64,000 bases of DNA, taken from assembly GCA_911728455.2 (NCBI GenBank), contig OU452229.1, forward strand, positions 15,968,076-16,032,075, read 5' to 3'. Below the pieces are notes generated by a model. It saw only the letters and a program-made list of their open reading frames with translations. It did not search any database and was not told where the DNA came from. This DNA is from Marthasterias glacialis. Its lineage: Eukaryota > Echinodermata > Asteroidea > Forcipulatida > Asteriidae. Within the stretch, counting starts at the first letter, position 1. Each line of letters opens with the position of its first letter. Of this stretch, positions 62,601 through 64,000 are shown one piece after another. A program made the translations under genes and the position numbers.

Positions 62601-64000
62601 TACCAAGAGTCTCATGACAAACTTGTTGAGGAAGATGGCCCTCATACGTCCCATGCTCAGAGCAACACGTATGTCCATAGCACTCATGTCAGAGTAACCA
62701 TCAGCGGCTGTGGCCCCATTGAATAATTCAGCTTTGACCTTGAACACCTCATCATCCACTATGGAGACAATCTGAAACCAGTCACCGACATTATTACATT
62801 CAGTTGTTTTGAAGCTGACTATGCTTTCAGAAATGTACAAAACTTGATTCCCAGATGCAAGCAATGATTTTGAAGGTTTGCAAGGCGGCAGTTCAATGAA
62901 ACGTAGGTATGCGCAAATCAAGGAATAATATCAGGGAGGGGTCCCCCTAAAAACACAAAATAGTACCTGGAAGGTTGCGATGATTATGGGTACGATGCAA
63001 ACGTACTAATGGGTAGGAAGCAAGGAGGCAATAGGAATTAAAGTCTGTAGCCAGATTAGGGCTAAGATCTATGTGAAGGTGATTGTTTACTTAAAGTTTA
63101 CTTAAGGAAAAAGATAGTAAACAGAAAAACAAGAAACAAAAAGTCGACAATACTTGTACCCCATCGACCCATCCCCTGGATTCAAGCCTGCACCATGACA
63201 ATCTCTTTAGTGAGTATGTGTGGTAGGTTGATTTGACTTTCTGAACAGTATGTTCTGATAGTTATCAGGAGAAACCCTACAAGGGAATCTATCTGTCTGT
63301 CAGCGCTGTGCCTGATCCGTCAAGTGCTCCATGGAACAGATTCAATTTTAATAGATTACACAATATGCATGCAAAGCTGTTCGATTGTTTGTTCGTGTAT
63401 CTTGTTATTTTTATAGTCTTACCTTATGGTGTAAAGCCGCTGGTGTCGGGTCCGTCACTGTGATATCCTGAAGTTGGGCTGTGACTGTAGTTACATGCTT
63501 CTGAATCAACACCCCTGCTTGCAGTCCTTCAAATCAAATCAAATCAAATCACAAAAATCATGGAAGAAAGAGAAGACAATTAAAACGGTTTGAAGTTGCA
63601 TGGCCCGATTTTCACCGAAAGAATTTGTTTTTTAAATTGTTTTCTCTGACCCAACTTTGACAGATGGAACTGTTTCAAAACGAAAAACTTATAAAAACTT
63701 TTTGCATATGTCATGGACAATGCACAAAATACATGTAACATGCAAAATTGTACACGGCTAATGGACCTAAGACAATGTTGGGATCCCAACAATAATTTAT
63801 TTTTAGTTTTCAATTAACTACCAATTATCAATGGCGGATTTTCTTTATAAAATGGTCCAAAACATTACTAAAGAATCCACAAGACACATAGGATATGTTG
63901 ACACCTTAAAATATTCTATATGCACAGATTTTCATCTGATCAAATTCATTCAAAACTTTTCTTTTAAGTTACCCATATGGTGTTGGAATTTGTTAGAGTG
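14737..64000 (-). CDS. VPS13A/C: VPS13A/C-type bridge-like lipid transfer protein, spliced, 44 coding exons in window (5' part off right edge)
   Basis: VPS13 proteins are rod-shaped lipid-transfer bridges at membrane contact sites (established knowledge). Forty-four exons on the - strand join with fully consistent phases to about 2,126 codons. Domains by residue of this fragment: rod middle about 1-550; VAB adaptor-binding domain about 560-1400, showing the recurring Asn motif (INRTGL, LRNLMP, INKTGLP, VNQTDF, INHTDN); ATG2_C-like region about 1610-1960 ([32 protein letters not shown]); PH-like C-terminus about 1963-2126 ([22 protein letters not shown]). Low-complexity linkers (Ala-rich exon 4, Ser/Glu/Ala-rich exons 6-7, Pro/Thr-rich exon 10) interrupt the rod. 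The PH-like part resembles VPS13C slightly more than VPS13A, but the paralogue is not settled. About 1,000 or more N-terminal residues, including chorein, are outside the window. Confidence 0.95.
15000..15104 (-). CDS. VPS13A/C: VPS13 exon 43 (Lys/Gly-rich loop, PH-like)
   Basis: 105 nt, phase 0-0. A basic [20 protein letters not shown] loop then [11 protein letters not shown]. The basic Gly-rich loop is longer than in the vertebrate proteins as I recall them. Confidence 0.9.
15273..15396 (-). CDS. VPS13A/C: VPS13 exon 42 (PH-like)
   Basis: 124 nt. [20 protein letters not shown] then [12 protein letters not shown], beta strands of the PH-like domain. Acceptor CTTGTTGTAG, donor AGCAAG|GTAAAT. 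Confidence 0.94.
15581..15717. mobile_element. Fold-back element, 137 bp
   Basis: About 46-nt inverted arms (AGCCGATTTCACGAAACTTT … AAAGTTTTGTGAAATCGGCT), containing TACGCAACTGCGT palindromes. It lies between VPS13 exons 41 and 42. Confidence 0.8.
15812..15869. repeat. 26-bp direct duplication
   Basis: CTTGTACAGAAGCACCCCCC occurs twice in tandem, separated by TCCTA. Confidence 0.7.
16489..16698 (-). CDS. VPS13A/C: VPS13 exon 41 (PH-like domain start, [16 protein letters not shown])
   Basis: 210 nt. [20 protein letters not shown] then [18 protein letters not shown]. 'R.PRf…DGviRPY' marks the start of the C-terminal PH-like domain. Donor GACAG|GTAGTC. Confidence 0.96.
17045..17225. mobile_element. 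Palindromic-family repeat (GGGCCCTATTACATAGAGC…)
   Basis: Shares CAGCCAA…GTACCAT(C)CGTGACTGGTATTCTGCTCATTTTTGC and the GCTTAAGCAC theme with the copies at 8307, 53522 and 61225. Confidence 0.6.
17222..17560 (-). mobile_element. tRNA-derived SINE with inverted second tail
   Basis: A minus-strand tRNA-like head (GATTCGAAACCCACGACCCC to ACCGAGATTGCC) precedes a tail 'GGGATAAAGAATATTATTTGTGTTTTACCCA'. About 45 bp further on the same tail appears inverted (TGGGTAAAACACAAATAATA…), making a roughly 35-bp-arm hairpin at 17431-17545. Confidence 0.7.
18022..18191 (-). CDS. VPS13A/C: VPS13 exon 40
   Basis: 170 nt. [20 protein letters not shown], then [20 protein letters not shown] and ASSTFEGIR. Repeated G-x-G amphipathic helices of the VPS13 C-terminus. 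Confidence 0.97.
18610..18773 (-). CDS. VPS13A/C: VPS13 exon 39
   Basis: 164 nt. [20 protein letters not shown] then [14 protein letters not shown]. 'kitg.lgkGlaalT.DeeyqrkR' is diagnostic of VPS13. Donor GTTATG|GTAGGT. Confidence 0.97.
19115..19190 (-). CDS. VPS13A/C: VPS13 exon 38
   Basis: 76 nt. [20 protein letters not shown] then GHAVG, the conserved 'GPeeF.eG…G…L.g..vGG' amphipathic region. Donor GTCG|GTAAGA. Confidence 0.96.
19340..19805 (-). mobile_element. tRNA-derived SINE split by a MITE
   Basis: Tail part 19352-19392 (TTATTTGTGTTTTACCCATA) and head part 19731-19805 (GCACTGTATACTC … GGGATTCGAACCCACGACC) are one SINE interrupted by the element at 19396-19730. It lies immediately before VPS13 exon 37's donor. 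Confidence 0.75.
19396..19730. mobile_element. TTAA-flanked MITE nested in a SINE, 335 bp
   Basis: Inverted ends AGCCCCAGCTCAACA and TGTTGAGCTGGGGCT, flanked by TTAA at 19392-19395 and 19731-19734. Removing the element and one TTAA restores the SINE. Confidence 0.8.
19831..20026 (-). CDS. VPS13A/C: VPS13 exon 37 ([13 protein letters not shown]2_C-like core)
   Basis: 196 nt. [20 protein letters not shown] then [20 protein letters not shown] and FFYEPYQ. This is the hallmark VPS13 C-terminal sequence. Confidence 0.97.
20504..20655 (-). CDS. VPS13A/C: VPS13 exon 36
   Basis: 152 nt. [10 protein letters not shown], an acidic GGEDGD loop, then [20 protein letters not shown]. The 'l.s.G.tltnv.dv.fkl' motif matches VPS13A/C. 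Confidence 0.95.
21048..21171. repeat. 62-bp tandem duplication
   Basis: AACCATATCCCA(G/C)TCAA…CTATTTTCTCTGGATTTC…ATCGGTG occurs twice with 62-bp period and few mismatches, in the intron between VPS13 exons 35 and 36. Confidence 0.85.
21331..21453 (-). CDS. VPS13A/C: VPS13 exon 35
   Basis: 123 nt, phase 0-0. [17 protein letters not shown], the conserved 'yFe.lhlsPlki' strand. Acceptor CATGTAG, donor CTCAAG|GTTTGT. Confidence 0.95.
21570..21690. mobile_element. Palindromic repeat (GCCCTATTTCATGGC…GCCATGAAATTGGGC)
   Basis: Inverted ends and CAGATTTCTGCACTTATGG core; a second copy at 28770-28892. Confidence 0.7.
22105..22280 (-). CDS. VPS13A/C: VPS13 exon 34
   Basis: 176 nt. [20 protein letters not shown] then [20 protein letters not shown]. 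This KP.ie.s…r…….ikY…LiQEm.v.iD.gf motif opens the VPS13 C-terminal region. Confidence 0.96.
22860..23450. other. Intron 33/34 sequence, unassigned
   Basis: No exon or family recognised. A (TAA)n-like stretch is at 22985-23003. It may be an old retroelement 3' region, but I cannot support that from the sequence. Confidence 0.3.
23618..23695. repeat. (GA)n microsatellite
   Basis: About 75 bp of near-pure GA. On the VPS13 transcript it reads (CT)n starting about 18 nt after exon 33's donor. Confidence 0.95.
23713..23929 (-). CDS. VPS13A/C: VPS13 exon 33
   Basis: 217 nt. [20 protein letters not shown] then [20 protein letters not shown] and [12 protein letters not shown]. The 'h.iQidNQ…a.fPvvl.p.ppPks' motif is very strong for VPS13. 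A 75-bp CT repeat (gene strand) begins about 18 nt after the donor. Confidence 0.96.
24296..24449 (-). CDS. VPS13A/C: VPS13 exon 32
   Basis: 154 nt. [20 protein letters not shown]. The S….W….k.rWk.l pattern is VPS13-like. Donor TTTGAG|GTACTA. Confidence 0.92.
24590..24745. mobile_element. Interspersed repeat (GCTTGCCATTTTG…AAAATTATGG…AACGCCGCAT)
   Basis: A second copy is at 57580-57735, same orientation, sharing TGCCGTGCTTGCCATTTTG-like, CTGTATAA.ACAC.GGGACA and GGCGCAACC.AGATT blocks. Confidence 0.65.
24798..24910 (-). CDS. VPS13A/C: VPS13 exon 31
   Basis: 113 nt. [20 protein letters not shown] then EVAYIGII, matching 'l.G.GlSlvn….E..yi.l.' of VPS13. Confidence 0.95.
24955..25270 (-). mobile_element. 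Full-length tRNA-derived SINE (minus orientation)
   Basis: A tRNA-Ser/Leu-like head with long variable arm (CATGACCGGGATTCGAACCC to CACTCAGCCATGACACG) lies at the right. The body has CTCAAGGACACAAGTGTCATG and the left end is TCTTGTATAGTGCATTTCACA. Related to the element at 52583-53008. Confidence 0.8.
25463..25582 (-). CDS. VPS13A/C: VPS13 exon 30
   Basis: 120 nt, phase 0-0. [20 protein letters not shown] then TEDLAVA, the conserved 'vsFlDG.qRvllFt.d' motif. Confidence 0.94.
25680..26060. mobile_element. Interspersed repeat, copy of the 5330 family
   Basis: Shares GCTCAATGGAGGCAAGTC, GAGAATCTTTGTTCTCTTGG, GTCAAGTCAGGGTTTCCTTG and CGGCTGCAACTGGTTA. Confidence 0.65.
26416..26542 (-). CDS. VPS13A/C: VPS13 exon 29
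   Basis: 127 nt. [20 protein letters not shown] followed by VW. 'P….ytWd.P' is a VPS13 motif. Donor ATCAAG|GTACTG. Confidence 0.93.
26993..27335 (+). mobile_element. Probable LINE 3' tail
   Basis: A T-rich tract (26993-27044) is followed by sequence ending CTCGGGGTATATTGTCCTGT … TATTGGCCAATAAACTAATAATACTAATAATAAAAA, a typical retroposon 3' end with short repeat tail. No protein remains. Confidence 0.45.
27510..27654. mobile_element. Fold-back MITE, about 145 bp
   Basis: Inverted ends TAAAGCCCTGTTCATACTTC and GAAGTATGAACCGGGCTTTA. It lies about 50 bp from exon 28's donor. Confidence 0.75.
27702..27835 (-). CDS. VPS13A/C: VPS13 exon 28 ([19 protein letters not shown])
   Basis: 134 nt. [20 protein letters not shown] and [18 protein letters not shown]. 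Last VAB Asn motif seen. Donor AAGC|GTAAGT. Confidence 0.93.
28770..28892. mobile_element. Palindromic repeat, copy of the 21570 family
   Basis: GGGCCCAATTTCATGGCTCT and inverted AGCTCCATAAAATTGGACCC ends. Confidence 0.7.
28990..29200. other. Purine-rich intronic stretch with G12 run
   Basis: A-G-rich sequence with a run of about 12 G near 29120. Nothing coding is seen. Confidence 0.5.
29829..30055 (-). mobile_element. tRNA-derived SINE
   Basis: Contains GGCACTGTACACTCAGTACT, TCACAGGCATTTTCCTCGCG and a minus-strand tRNA-like head (GGGATTCGAATCCACGACCC … ACCAACTAGACTACCGAGAC). Confidence 0.8.
30157..30267. mobile_element. Fold-back MITE, 111 bp
   Basis: About 43-nt inverted arms: TAAGTGATGACGTTTTGGAG and CTCCAAAACGTCATCACTTA, with GTGCA and AAAGAATG/CATTCTTT continuing inward. 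Confidence 0.85.
30770..30901 (-). CDS. VPS13A/C: VPS13 exon 27
   Basis: 132 nt. [20 protein letters not shown] and then [11 protein letters not shown]13 'pfHWp' position is occupied by AFWP. Donor TCTCAG|GTAAAA. Confidence 0.9.
31786..31935 (-). CDS. VPS13A/C: VPS13 exon 26 ([14 protein letters not shown])
   Basis: 150 nt. [20 protein letters not shown], with a VAB Asn motif, then MLVIPPKE. The acceptor tract is a run of about ten C on the gene strand. Confidence 0.95.
34385..34900 (-). mobile_element. tRNA-derived SINE carrying a nested fold-back transposon
   Basis: SINE tail (TACACCGATATGTGGTAAGTACTGT) left and head (CACTCAGTGC…GAGATTCGAACTGCCATTCTAGAGC…CCACCGAGTGCGCC) right of the insertion at 34431-34721. 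Confidence 0.8.
34431..34721. mobile_element. Long fold-back DNA transposon, 291 bp, with 7-bp target duplication
   Basis: Near-perfect inverted arms of about 130 nt starting CACCCGATACTC and ending GAGTATCGGGTG. Target duplication GTACTGT is at 34424-34430 and 34722-34728. CA…TG ends and a 7-8-bp duplication suggest a hAT-like non-autonomous element; the superfamily is an inference. Confidence 0.88.
35189..35293 (-). CDS. VPS13A/C: VPS13 exon 25
   Basis: 105 nt. [20 protein letters not shown] and then [14 protein letters not shown]. The S.WS..FSLD..G..G motif is conserved in VPS13. Confidence 0.94.
35947..36042 (-). CDS. VPS13A/C: VPS13 exon 24
   Basis: 96 nt. [20 protein letters not shown], matching the VPS13 'p.lFsY' strand. 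Donor AACAAG|GTAAGT. Confidence 0.92.
36640..37090. other. Intronic repeat-like segment (CTTGTATAGCGCATAAT…)
   Basis: Starts with TTCTTGTATAGCGCATAATACA, the same beginning as the SINE end at 24970 and the segment at 62285. The remainder is unassigned. Confidence 0.4.
37115..37327 (-). CDS. VPS13A/C: VPS13 exon 23 ([19 protein letters not shown])
   Basis: 213 nt. [20 protein letters not shown] then [10 protein letters not shown].iNKTGLPL is the most diagnostic VAB/SHR-BD motif of VPS13. Confidence 0.96.
37389..37550. repeat. Diverged ~80-bp direct duplication
   Basis: CATAAAGGGATGGTATATCATTG occurs at about 37388 and 37468, followed by related text (ATTCCAATCCT / ATTCTAATCCT). Confidence 0.6.
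37890..37976 (-). CDS. VPS13A/C: VPS13 exon 22
   Basis: 87 nt. [20 protein letters not shown] and [22 protein letters not shown]-type repeat occupies the intron just upstream of its acceptor. Confidence 0.9.
37983..38095. repeat. AAATCAAATATC tandem repeat
   Basis: About 12-bp unit of ATCAAAT derivatives. On the transcript it forms a GATTT-type pyrimidine-rich run ending a few nt from exon 22's acceptor. Confidence 0.9.
38655..38786 (-). CDS. VPS13A/C: VPS13 exon 21 (VAB Asn motif: LRNLMPIPI)
   Basis: 132 nt, phase 0-0. [20 protein letters not shown], with the conserved VAB Asn in LRNLMP. The donor is a weaker GGCG|GTCAGT. Confidence 0.93.
38915..39235 (+). pseudogene. LINE reverse-transcriptase C-terminal remnant
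   Basis: Reading [13 protein letters not shown]…[11 protein letters not shown], the typical LINE ORF2 end (FFPRTI..WN.LP). It is broken by frameshifts (the continuation moves between frames) and stops. It is antisense to VPS13 in intron 20/21. Only about 70 residues are recognisable. Confidence 0.7.
39240..39540. mobile_element. Interspersed repeat copy A flanking exon 20
   Basis: Shares CATAAATCATCAAAGA(A/C)AAA, GGAGCCAGTTTGTGTG.AGTGGG and GTCACAC with 40180-40500. Confidence 0.6.
39721..39908. mobile_element. GGCC-ended fold-back element with hexamer array
   Basis: Ends GGCCATTTATGAAACCATGG and AGTTTTGAAAATGGCC. The centre holds an (AAGCCN GAGCCN)n short array. It begins about 14 nt beyond exon 20's donor. 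Confidence 0.75.
39923..40046 (-). CDS. VPS13A/C: VPS13 exon 20 ([16 protein letters not shown])
   Basis: 124 nt. [20 protein letters not shown] and then [16 protein letters not shown]. Phase 2 joins across the 6.4 kb intron, which supports that no exon is missed there. Confidence 0.92.
40180..40500. mobile_element. Interspersed repeat copy B flanking exon 20
   Basis: Same orientation as copy A. Both begin in a TTTT.A.TACTTC…GCTGGCA stretch and end TACAGTGG.ATTA.GTCACAC. Confidence 0.6.
42135..42522. mobile_element. TTAA-flanked MITE, 388 bp
   Basis: Inverted ends AGGCAAAGTATACCTTTGG / CCAAACGTATGCAATGCCT (imperfect), flanked by TTAA at 42131-42134 and 42523-42526. Confidence 0.75.
43311..43421. 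mobile_element. GC-rich fold-back element, Ala-coding by chance
   Basis: GTCATGTCCAAATTGGCGGC … GCGGCCAACTCGAACACGGCC. A related segment at 60869-60965 has GCCATGTCCAAATTGGCAGC. Produces an Ala-rich chance ORF. Confidence 0.55.
43436..44055. mobile_element. TIR element, about 620 bp
   Basis: About 30-nt imperfect inverted ends (TACATGGGTCATTCCATTGA and TTCATGGAATGAGCCACATG). The interior repeats the motif GATGTAAC(A/G)GGGACACC on alternating strands (43643, 43811, 43843, 44004). Confidence 0.7.
46040..46400. mobile_element. Fragment of an AT-rich MITE family
   Basis: Sequence such as GACGACAAATTGAGCCAAAATTTTCACAG…CATGCATATATTGAAACACA resembles a very common TTAA-type MITE I associate with sea stars (from memory). 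A weaker relative is at 56131-56260. Confidence 0.45.
46503..46654 (-). CDS. VPS13A/C: VPS13 exon 19
   Basis: 152 nt. [20 protein letters not shown] and then [20 protein letters not shown]13 VAB strands with the 'P.P….l…..iKP' pattern. It is followed by the largest intron (6.4 kb). Confidence 0.92.
46680..46880 (-). mobile_element. tRNA-derived SINE (GGCTGGATAGCTCAG type)
   Basis: Reverse orientation: head TTAGGGCTGGATAGCTCAGT at about 46815-46835 and 5' flank AAAGATATTGACAAAATAGG. Truncated in the tRNA-like part. Confidence 0.65.
47390..47557 (-). CDS. VPS13A/C: VPS13 exon 18
   Basis: 168 nt, phase 0-0. [20 protein letters not shown] then [20 protein letters not shown]. The 'I.l.s.l.v.N' turn completes in exon 19. 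Donor TTCAA|GTAAGA. Confidence 0.93.
47600..47905 (+). pseudogene. LINE reverse-transcriptase C-terminal zinc-finger remnant
   Basis: Contains [20 protein letters not shown] and [13 protein letters not shown], the C..C….T..H.L..CP end of CR1/RTE/Jockey-like ORF2 proteins. The upstream part is out of frame with stops. It is antisense in VPS13 intron 17/18. Confidence 0.75.
48190..48810. mobile_element. Large imperfect palindromic element
   Basis: Left AATTTCGGAATACC…AAAGGTCGCCTGG…GCGTGCACAGA…GCTTCGTTTCATCCACAAAA mirrors right TTTTGTGTGGGTGAAACGAAGC…GTGCATACTCTGTGC…GACCTTTGTTCCGGTATTCC. Relatives at 55145-55555. Loop contains CCTTTGTCCTT…AAGGACAAAGG. Confidence 0.75.
48969..49091 (-). CDS. VPS13A/C: VPS13 exon 17 (VAB Asn motif: VINRTGLSL)
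   Basis: 123 nt. [20 protein letters not shown]. The Asn in 'xINRTGL' is the invariant Asn of a VAB beta-repeat. Donor TATGCT|GTAAGT lies beside a C-rich (gene strand) tract. Confidence 0.94.
49487..50105. repeat. 35-bp minisatellite, about 17 copies
   Basis: Unit approximately GAGGGAATCAACCCATTTCATGAGGGGACCCGTTG (35 bp; key blocks AATCAACCCATTTCAT and GGGGACCCGTTG). Copies are 80-100% alike centrally and decay at both ends. It begins about 14 bp from exon 16's donor. Confidence 0.95.
50119..50295 (-). CDS. VPS13A/C: VPS13 exon 16
   Basis: 177 nt, phase 0-0. An acidic linker ([20 protein letters not shown]) then [20 protein letters not shown], matching the VPS13 'ln.T.t.le.l..l' helix. Its donor side directly abuts the 35-bp minisatellite at 49487-50105. 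Confidence 0.92.
51110..51300 (-). mobile_element. tRNA-derived SINE
   Basis: Reverse orientation head GAGTTGCATGGATGGCTAGT … CCTGGTTCGATTCCTGGGTA with tRNA-like B box (GGTTCGATTCC). Confidence 0.55.
52212..52340 (-). CDS. VPS13A/C: VPS13 exon 15 ([16 protein letters not shown])
   Basis: 129 nt. [20 protein letters not shown] and then KPWDLSLD. The YN…WEP.lEP.E….pW.l signature is one of the strongest VPS13 family marks. Donor CTGGAT|GTAAGT. Confidence 0.95.
52430..52570 (+). mobile_element. tRNA-derived SINE head, plus orientation
   Basis: GTGCTCGGTGGTCAAGTGGT … GTCGTGGGTCCGAATCCCAC, same family as 29829-30055 but opposite orientation. Confidence 0.7.
52583..53008 (-). mobile_element. Full-length tRNA-derived SINE, about 425 bp
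   Basis: tRNA-Ser/Leu-like head at the right (TGTCACGACCAGGACTCGAA … TCCACTCGACCATGACAC). The body includes TTGCTTAAGGACACAAGTGT and a left end AGTTCTTATACAGC. Related to 24955-25270. Confidence 0.8.
53340..53530 (-). mobile_element. SINE-like fragment
   Basis: tRNA-like T-arm GCGGGATTTGAACCAGGGTC in reverse orientation, with an A-rich left flank. Confidence 0.45.
53522..53691. mobile_element. Palindromic repeat, copy of the 8307 family
   Basis: GGGCTCAAATTCATAGAGCTGC … CAGCTCTGTGAAATTGGACC. It ends about 20 bp from exon 14's donor. Confidence 0.7.
53713..53903 (-). CDS. VPS13A/C: VPS13 exon 14
   Basis: 191 nt. Encodes [20 protein letters not shown] through [20 protein letters not shown], the VPS13 helix plus 'P.L…S…V.dWS' pattern before the WEP exon. 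A fold-back repeat lies about 20 bp from the donor. Confidence 0.92.
54337..54439 (-). CDS. VPS13A/C: VPS13 exon 13 ([19 protein letters not shown])
   Basis: 103 nt. Encodes [19 protein letters not shown], the conserved LW..K…..WFF motif of VPS13A/C. Acceptor TTTGTGCAG, donor GGAAG|GTGAGA. Confidence 0.93.
54701..54853 (-). CDS. VPS13A/C: VPS13 exon 12 (VPCNVDF … SVSQTL)
   Basis: 153 nt, phase 0-0. [20 protein letters not shown], then [20 protein letters not shown]. This 'ISPEVI..L..V..TL' pattern is typical of VPS13A/C at the rod-VAB transition. Confidence 0.92.
55145..55555. mobile_element. Interspersed repeat, composite of the 48190 and 5330 families
   Basis: Left part (GGAACAAAGGTCGCCCGGAC…AGAGTGCACAGAGCACGC) matches 48190. 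Right part (GTCAAGGTTTCTTTTTGCCAGCAGTACTCTC … CTGCAGCAACTGATTAAG) matches 5330 and 25680. This implies one longer element. Confidence 0.65.
55812..55934 (-). CDS. VPS13A/C: VPS13 exon 11
   Basis: 123 nt, phase 0-0. Encodes [20 protein letters not shown] and then [15 protein letters not shown]. Acceptor AAATTGCAG, donor GTCAAG|GTGAGC. Confidence 0.9.
56465..56757 (-). CDS. VPS13A/C: VPS13 exon 10 (Pro/Thr-rich insert)
   Basis: 293 nt. [20 protein letters not shown] is followed by a charged then Pro/Thr/Gln-rich insert (about residues 30-65 of the exon) and [20 protein letters not shown], a VPS13 rod strand pair. The insert is probably disordered and lineage-specific. Confidence 0.9.
56913..56995 (-). 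CDS. VPS13A/C: VPS13 exon 9
   Basis: 83 nt, the shortest internal rod exon. Encodes [20 protein letters not shown] and then TANQDKN. Phase 2 in and 1 out. Acceptor CGGTTTTAG, donor GAACA|GTGAGT. Confidence 0.88.
57580..57735. mobile_element. Second copy of the 24590 repeat
   Basis: Shares the blocks listed for 24590-24745 (GCTTGCCATTTTGGAAGTC, AAAATTATGGCAAGCG, TGTATAACACACAGGGACAG). Confidence 0.65.
58263..58763. mobile_element. Fold-back element bracketed by a 44-bp direct repeat
   Basis: Direct copies of AAGGCCTTGAC…ATGGTA(C/A)ACAATCAAATATCAATCC at 58263-58306 and 58720-58763 flank inverted arms (GCTTAGACAGCTATGTAGCC … GGCTACACAGATGTCTAAGC). Confidence 0.8.
58790..58965 (-). CDS. VPS13A/C: VPS13 exon 8 ([15 protein letters not shown])
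   Basis: 176 nt. Encodes [16 protein letters not shown] through [16 protein letters not shown]. The D-D-x-R-P-G-R-x-x-A-I-T-R motif is highly conserved in VPS13A/C. Its first 25 nt and the acceptor are duplicated upstream at 59068-59197. Confidence 0.95.
58941..59197. repeat. 127-bp tandem duplication including exon 8 acceptor
   Basis: Copy 1 is 58941-59067; copy 2 starts at 59068 with GCTCCTGACGACCCTCCAAA and runs to about 59197. The duplicated unit contains the first 25 nt of exon 8, its acceptor and about 100 bp of intron. Confidence 0.92.
59150..59305. mobile_element. Interspersed repeat, copy of the 5330 family
   Basis: GTTAAGTCAGGGTTTCTTTG, GCAGTATTCTCAAAGAAAAATG and GGTAACTGGTTAAGA blocks; a G12 run is inside (59254-59265). 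Confidence 0.65.
59319..59446 (-). CDS. VPS13A/C: VPS13 exon 7 (linker end, [14 protein letters not shown])
   Basis: 128 nt. It finishes the disordered linker ([18 protein letters not shown]) and returns to ordered rod with [18 protein letters not shown]. Donor GACCTG|GTATGT. Confidence 0.9.
60040..60250 (-). mobile_element. tRNA-derived SINE abutting exon 6's donor
   Basis: Reverse-orientation head CTGGATAGCTCAGTTTGTAC with B box GGTTCAAATCCCG. The 5' flank AAAGATATTGAC(T)AAATAGG is shared with 46680-46880 and starts a few bases inside the intron. Confidence 0.75.
60254..60422 (-). CDS. VPS13A/C: VPS13 exon 6 (acidic/Ala/Ser linker start)
   Basis: 169 nt. [19 protein letters not shown] is followed by a Gly/Ala/Glu/Ser-rich disordered linker. 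The donor CCTG|GTGAGG is followed almost at once by a SINE (see 60040-60250). Confidence 0.9.
61026..61173 (-). CDS. VPS13A/C: VPS13 exon 5 ([20 protein letters not shown])
   Basis: 148 nt. Encodes [20 protein letters not shown] and then LSGKLQPIK. The LEP…RNLAASWYH followed by G-L-P block is a clear VPS13 rod-repeat signature. Acceptor TTTCAG, donor ATCAAG|GTATGT. Confidence 0.93.
61225..61545. mobile_element. Long palindromic repeat, about 320 bp
   Basis: Near-complete palindrome of the 8307 family. AATAAGCAGCAAAGCACAAA … and GTGACTGGTACCCTGCTTAT are mirrored by ATACCAGTCACAG … and TTTGTGCTTAAGCAGCTC. Confidence 0.75.
61808..62115 (-). CDS. VPS13A/C: VPS13 exon 4 (Ala-rich helix, then [10 protein letters not shown])
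   Basis: 308 nt, the largest VPS13 exon here. It begins with FVDQFSRAK and an Ala-rich, probably helical stretch (about 20 residues), then [17 protein letters not shown] and [13 protein letters not shown], a recurring VPS13 rod signature (hydrophobic strand, IP, S). Donor ATCAAG|GTATGT. Confidence 0.92.
62270..62420. other. Repeat fragment (TCTTATATAGCGCACGT…)
   Basis: Starts like the SINE ends at 24970 and 36650. Truncated, with nothing else recognisable. Confidence 0.4.
62604..62771 (-). CDS. VPS13A/C: VPS13 exon 3
   Basis: 168 nt, phase 0-0. Encodes [20 protein letters not shown] through [10 protein letters not shown], typical VPS13 rod strand pattern. Acceptor GGTTTCAG, donor CTCTTG|GTAAGT. 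Confidence 0.9.
63423..63526 (-). CDS. VPS13A/C: VPS13 exon 2
   Basis: Encodes [20 protein letters not shown] and then [14 protein letters not shown]; donor CATAAG|GTAAGA. Three acceptors (63526, 63517, 63514) all keep the phase. 63526 is preferred because it retains a continuous open stretch; its pyrimidine tract is a GATTT microsatellite. Confidence 0.8.
63527..63553. repeat. (AAATC)n microsatellite at exon 2 acceptor
   Basis: Five AATCA units; on the transcript (GATTT)n directly precedes the acceptor of exon 2. Confidence 0.85.
63973..64000 (-). CDS. VPS13A/C: VPS13 exon 1 of window (partial)
   Basis: Only the 3' end of the exon is in the window. It reads HSNKFQHHM plus one base, with donor ATATGG|GTAACTT. 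The one-base overhang fits the two-base start of exon 2. Short evidence, so moderate confidence. Confidence 0.6.

Overview
This is animal (deuterostome) genomic DNA. It carries small exons with canonical GT-AG introns, long AT-rich introns, and dense short interspersed repeats: tRNA-derived SINEs, TTAA-flanked MITEs and fold-back elements. The repeat families look like those I associate with echinoderms, most likely a sea star. That attribution is from memory and is an inference.

Two convergent protein-coding genes are present, both cut by the window edges. On the + strand, about 297-6037 is the 3' part of an enhancer-of-polycomb gene (EPC1/2 type, a TIP60/NuA4 histone acetyltransferase subunit). 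Seven coding exons join in phase to about 505 codons and end in Met-Glu-Val-Thr. The N-terminal EPcA region lies left of the window. On the - strand, about 63973 down to 14737, are 44 phase-consistent coding exons (about 2,126 codons) of a VPS13A/C-type bridge-like lipid-transfer protein. They cover the rod middle, the Asn-motif VAB adaptor domain, the ATG2_C-like region and the C-terminal PH-like domain. The N-terminal chorein end and roughly 1,000 or more residues lie right of the window.

Layout: 1-6037 EPC exons and introns; 6038 to about 6880 probable EPC 3' UTR; about 6880-14300 convergent intergenic/UTR DNA with fold-back repeats, a TTAA MITE and a G-rich TTAGGG/TTGGGG-like tract; 14308-64000 VPS13. 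The largest VPS13 intron (40047-46502) holds at least two MITE-like elements. Two decayed LINE reverse-transcriptase C-termini sit in VPS13 introns on the opposite strand.

The two genes have no evident functional link. I found no undescribed multi-gene system. The notable observations concern gene structure and repeats: a tandem duplication that copied a 3' splice site, an alternative VPS13 C-terminus, repeats placed within a few to tens of bases of splice sites, nested transposons with intact target-site duplications, a 35-bp minisatellite beside an exon, and splice-acceptor tracts made of simple repeats. All calls come from reading the sequence by eye; exon joins were checked by reading phase.
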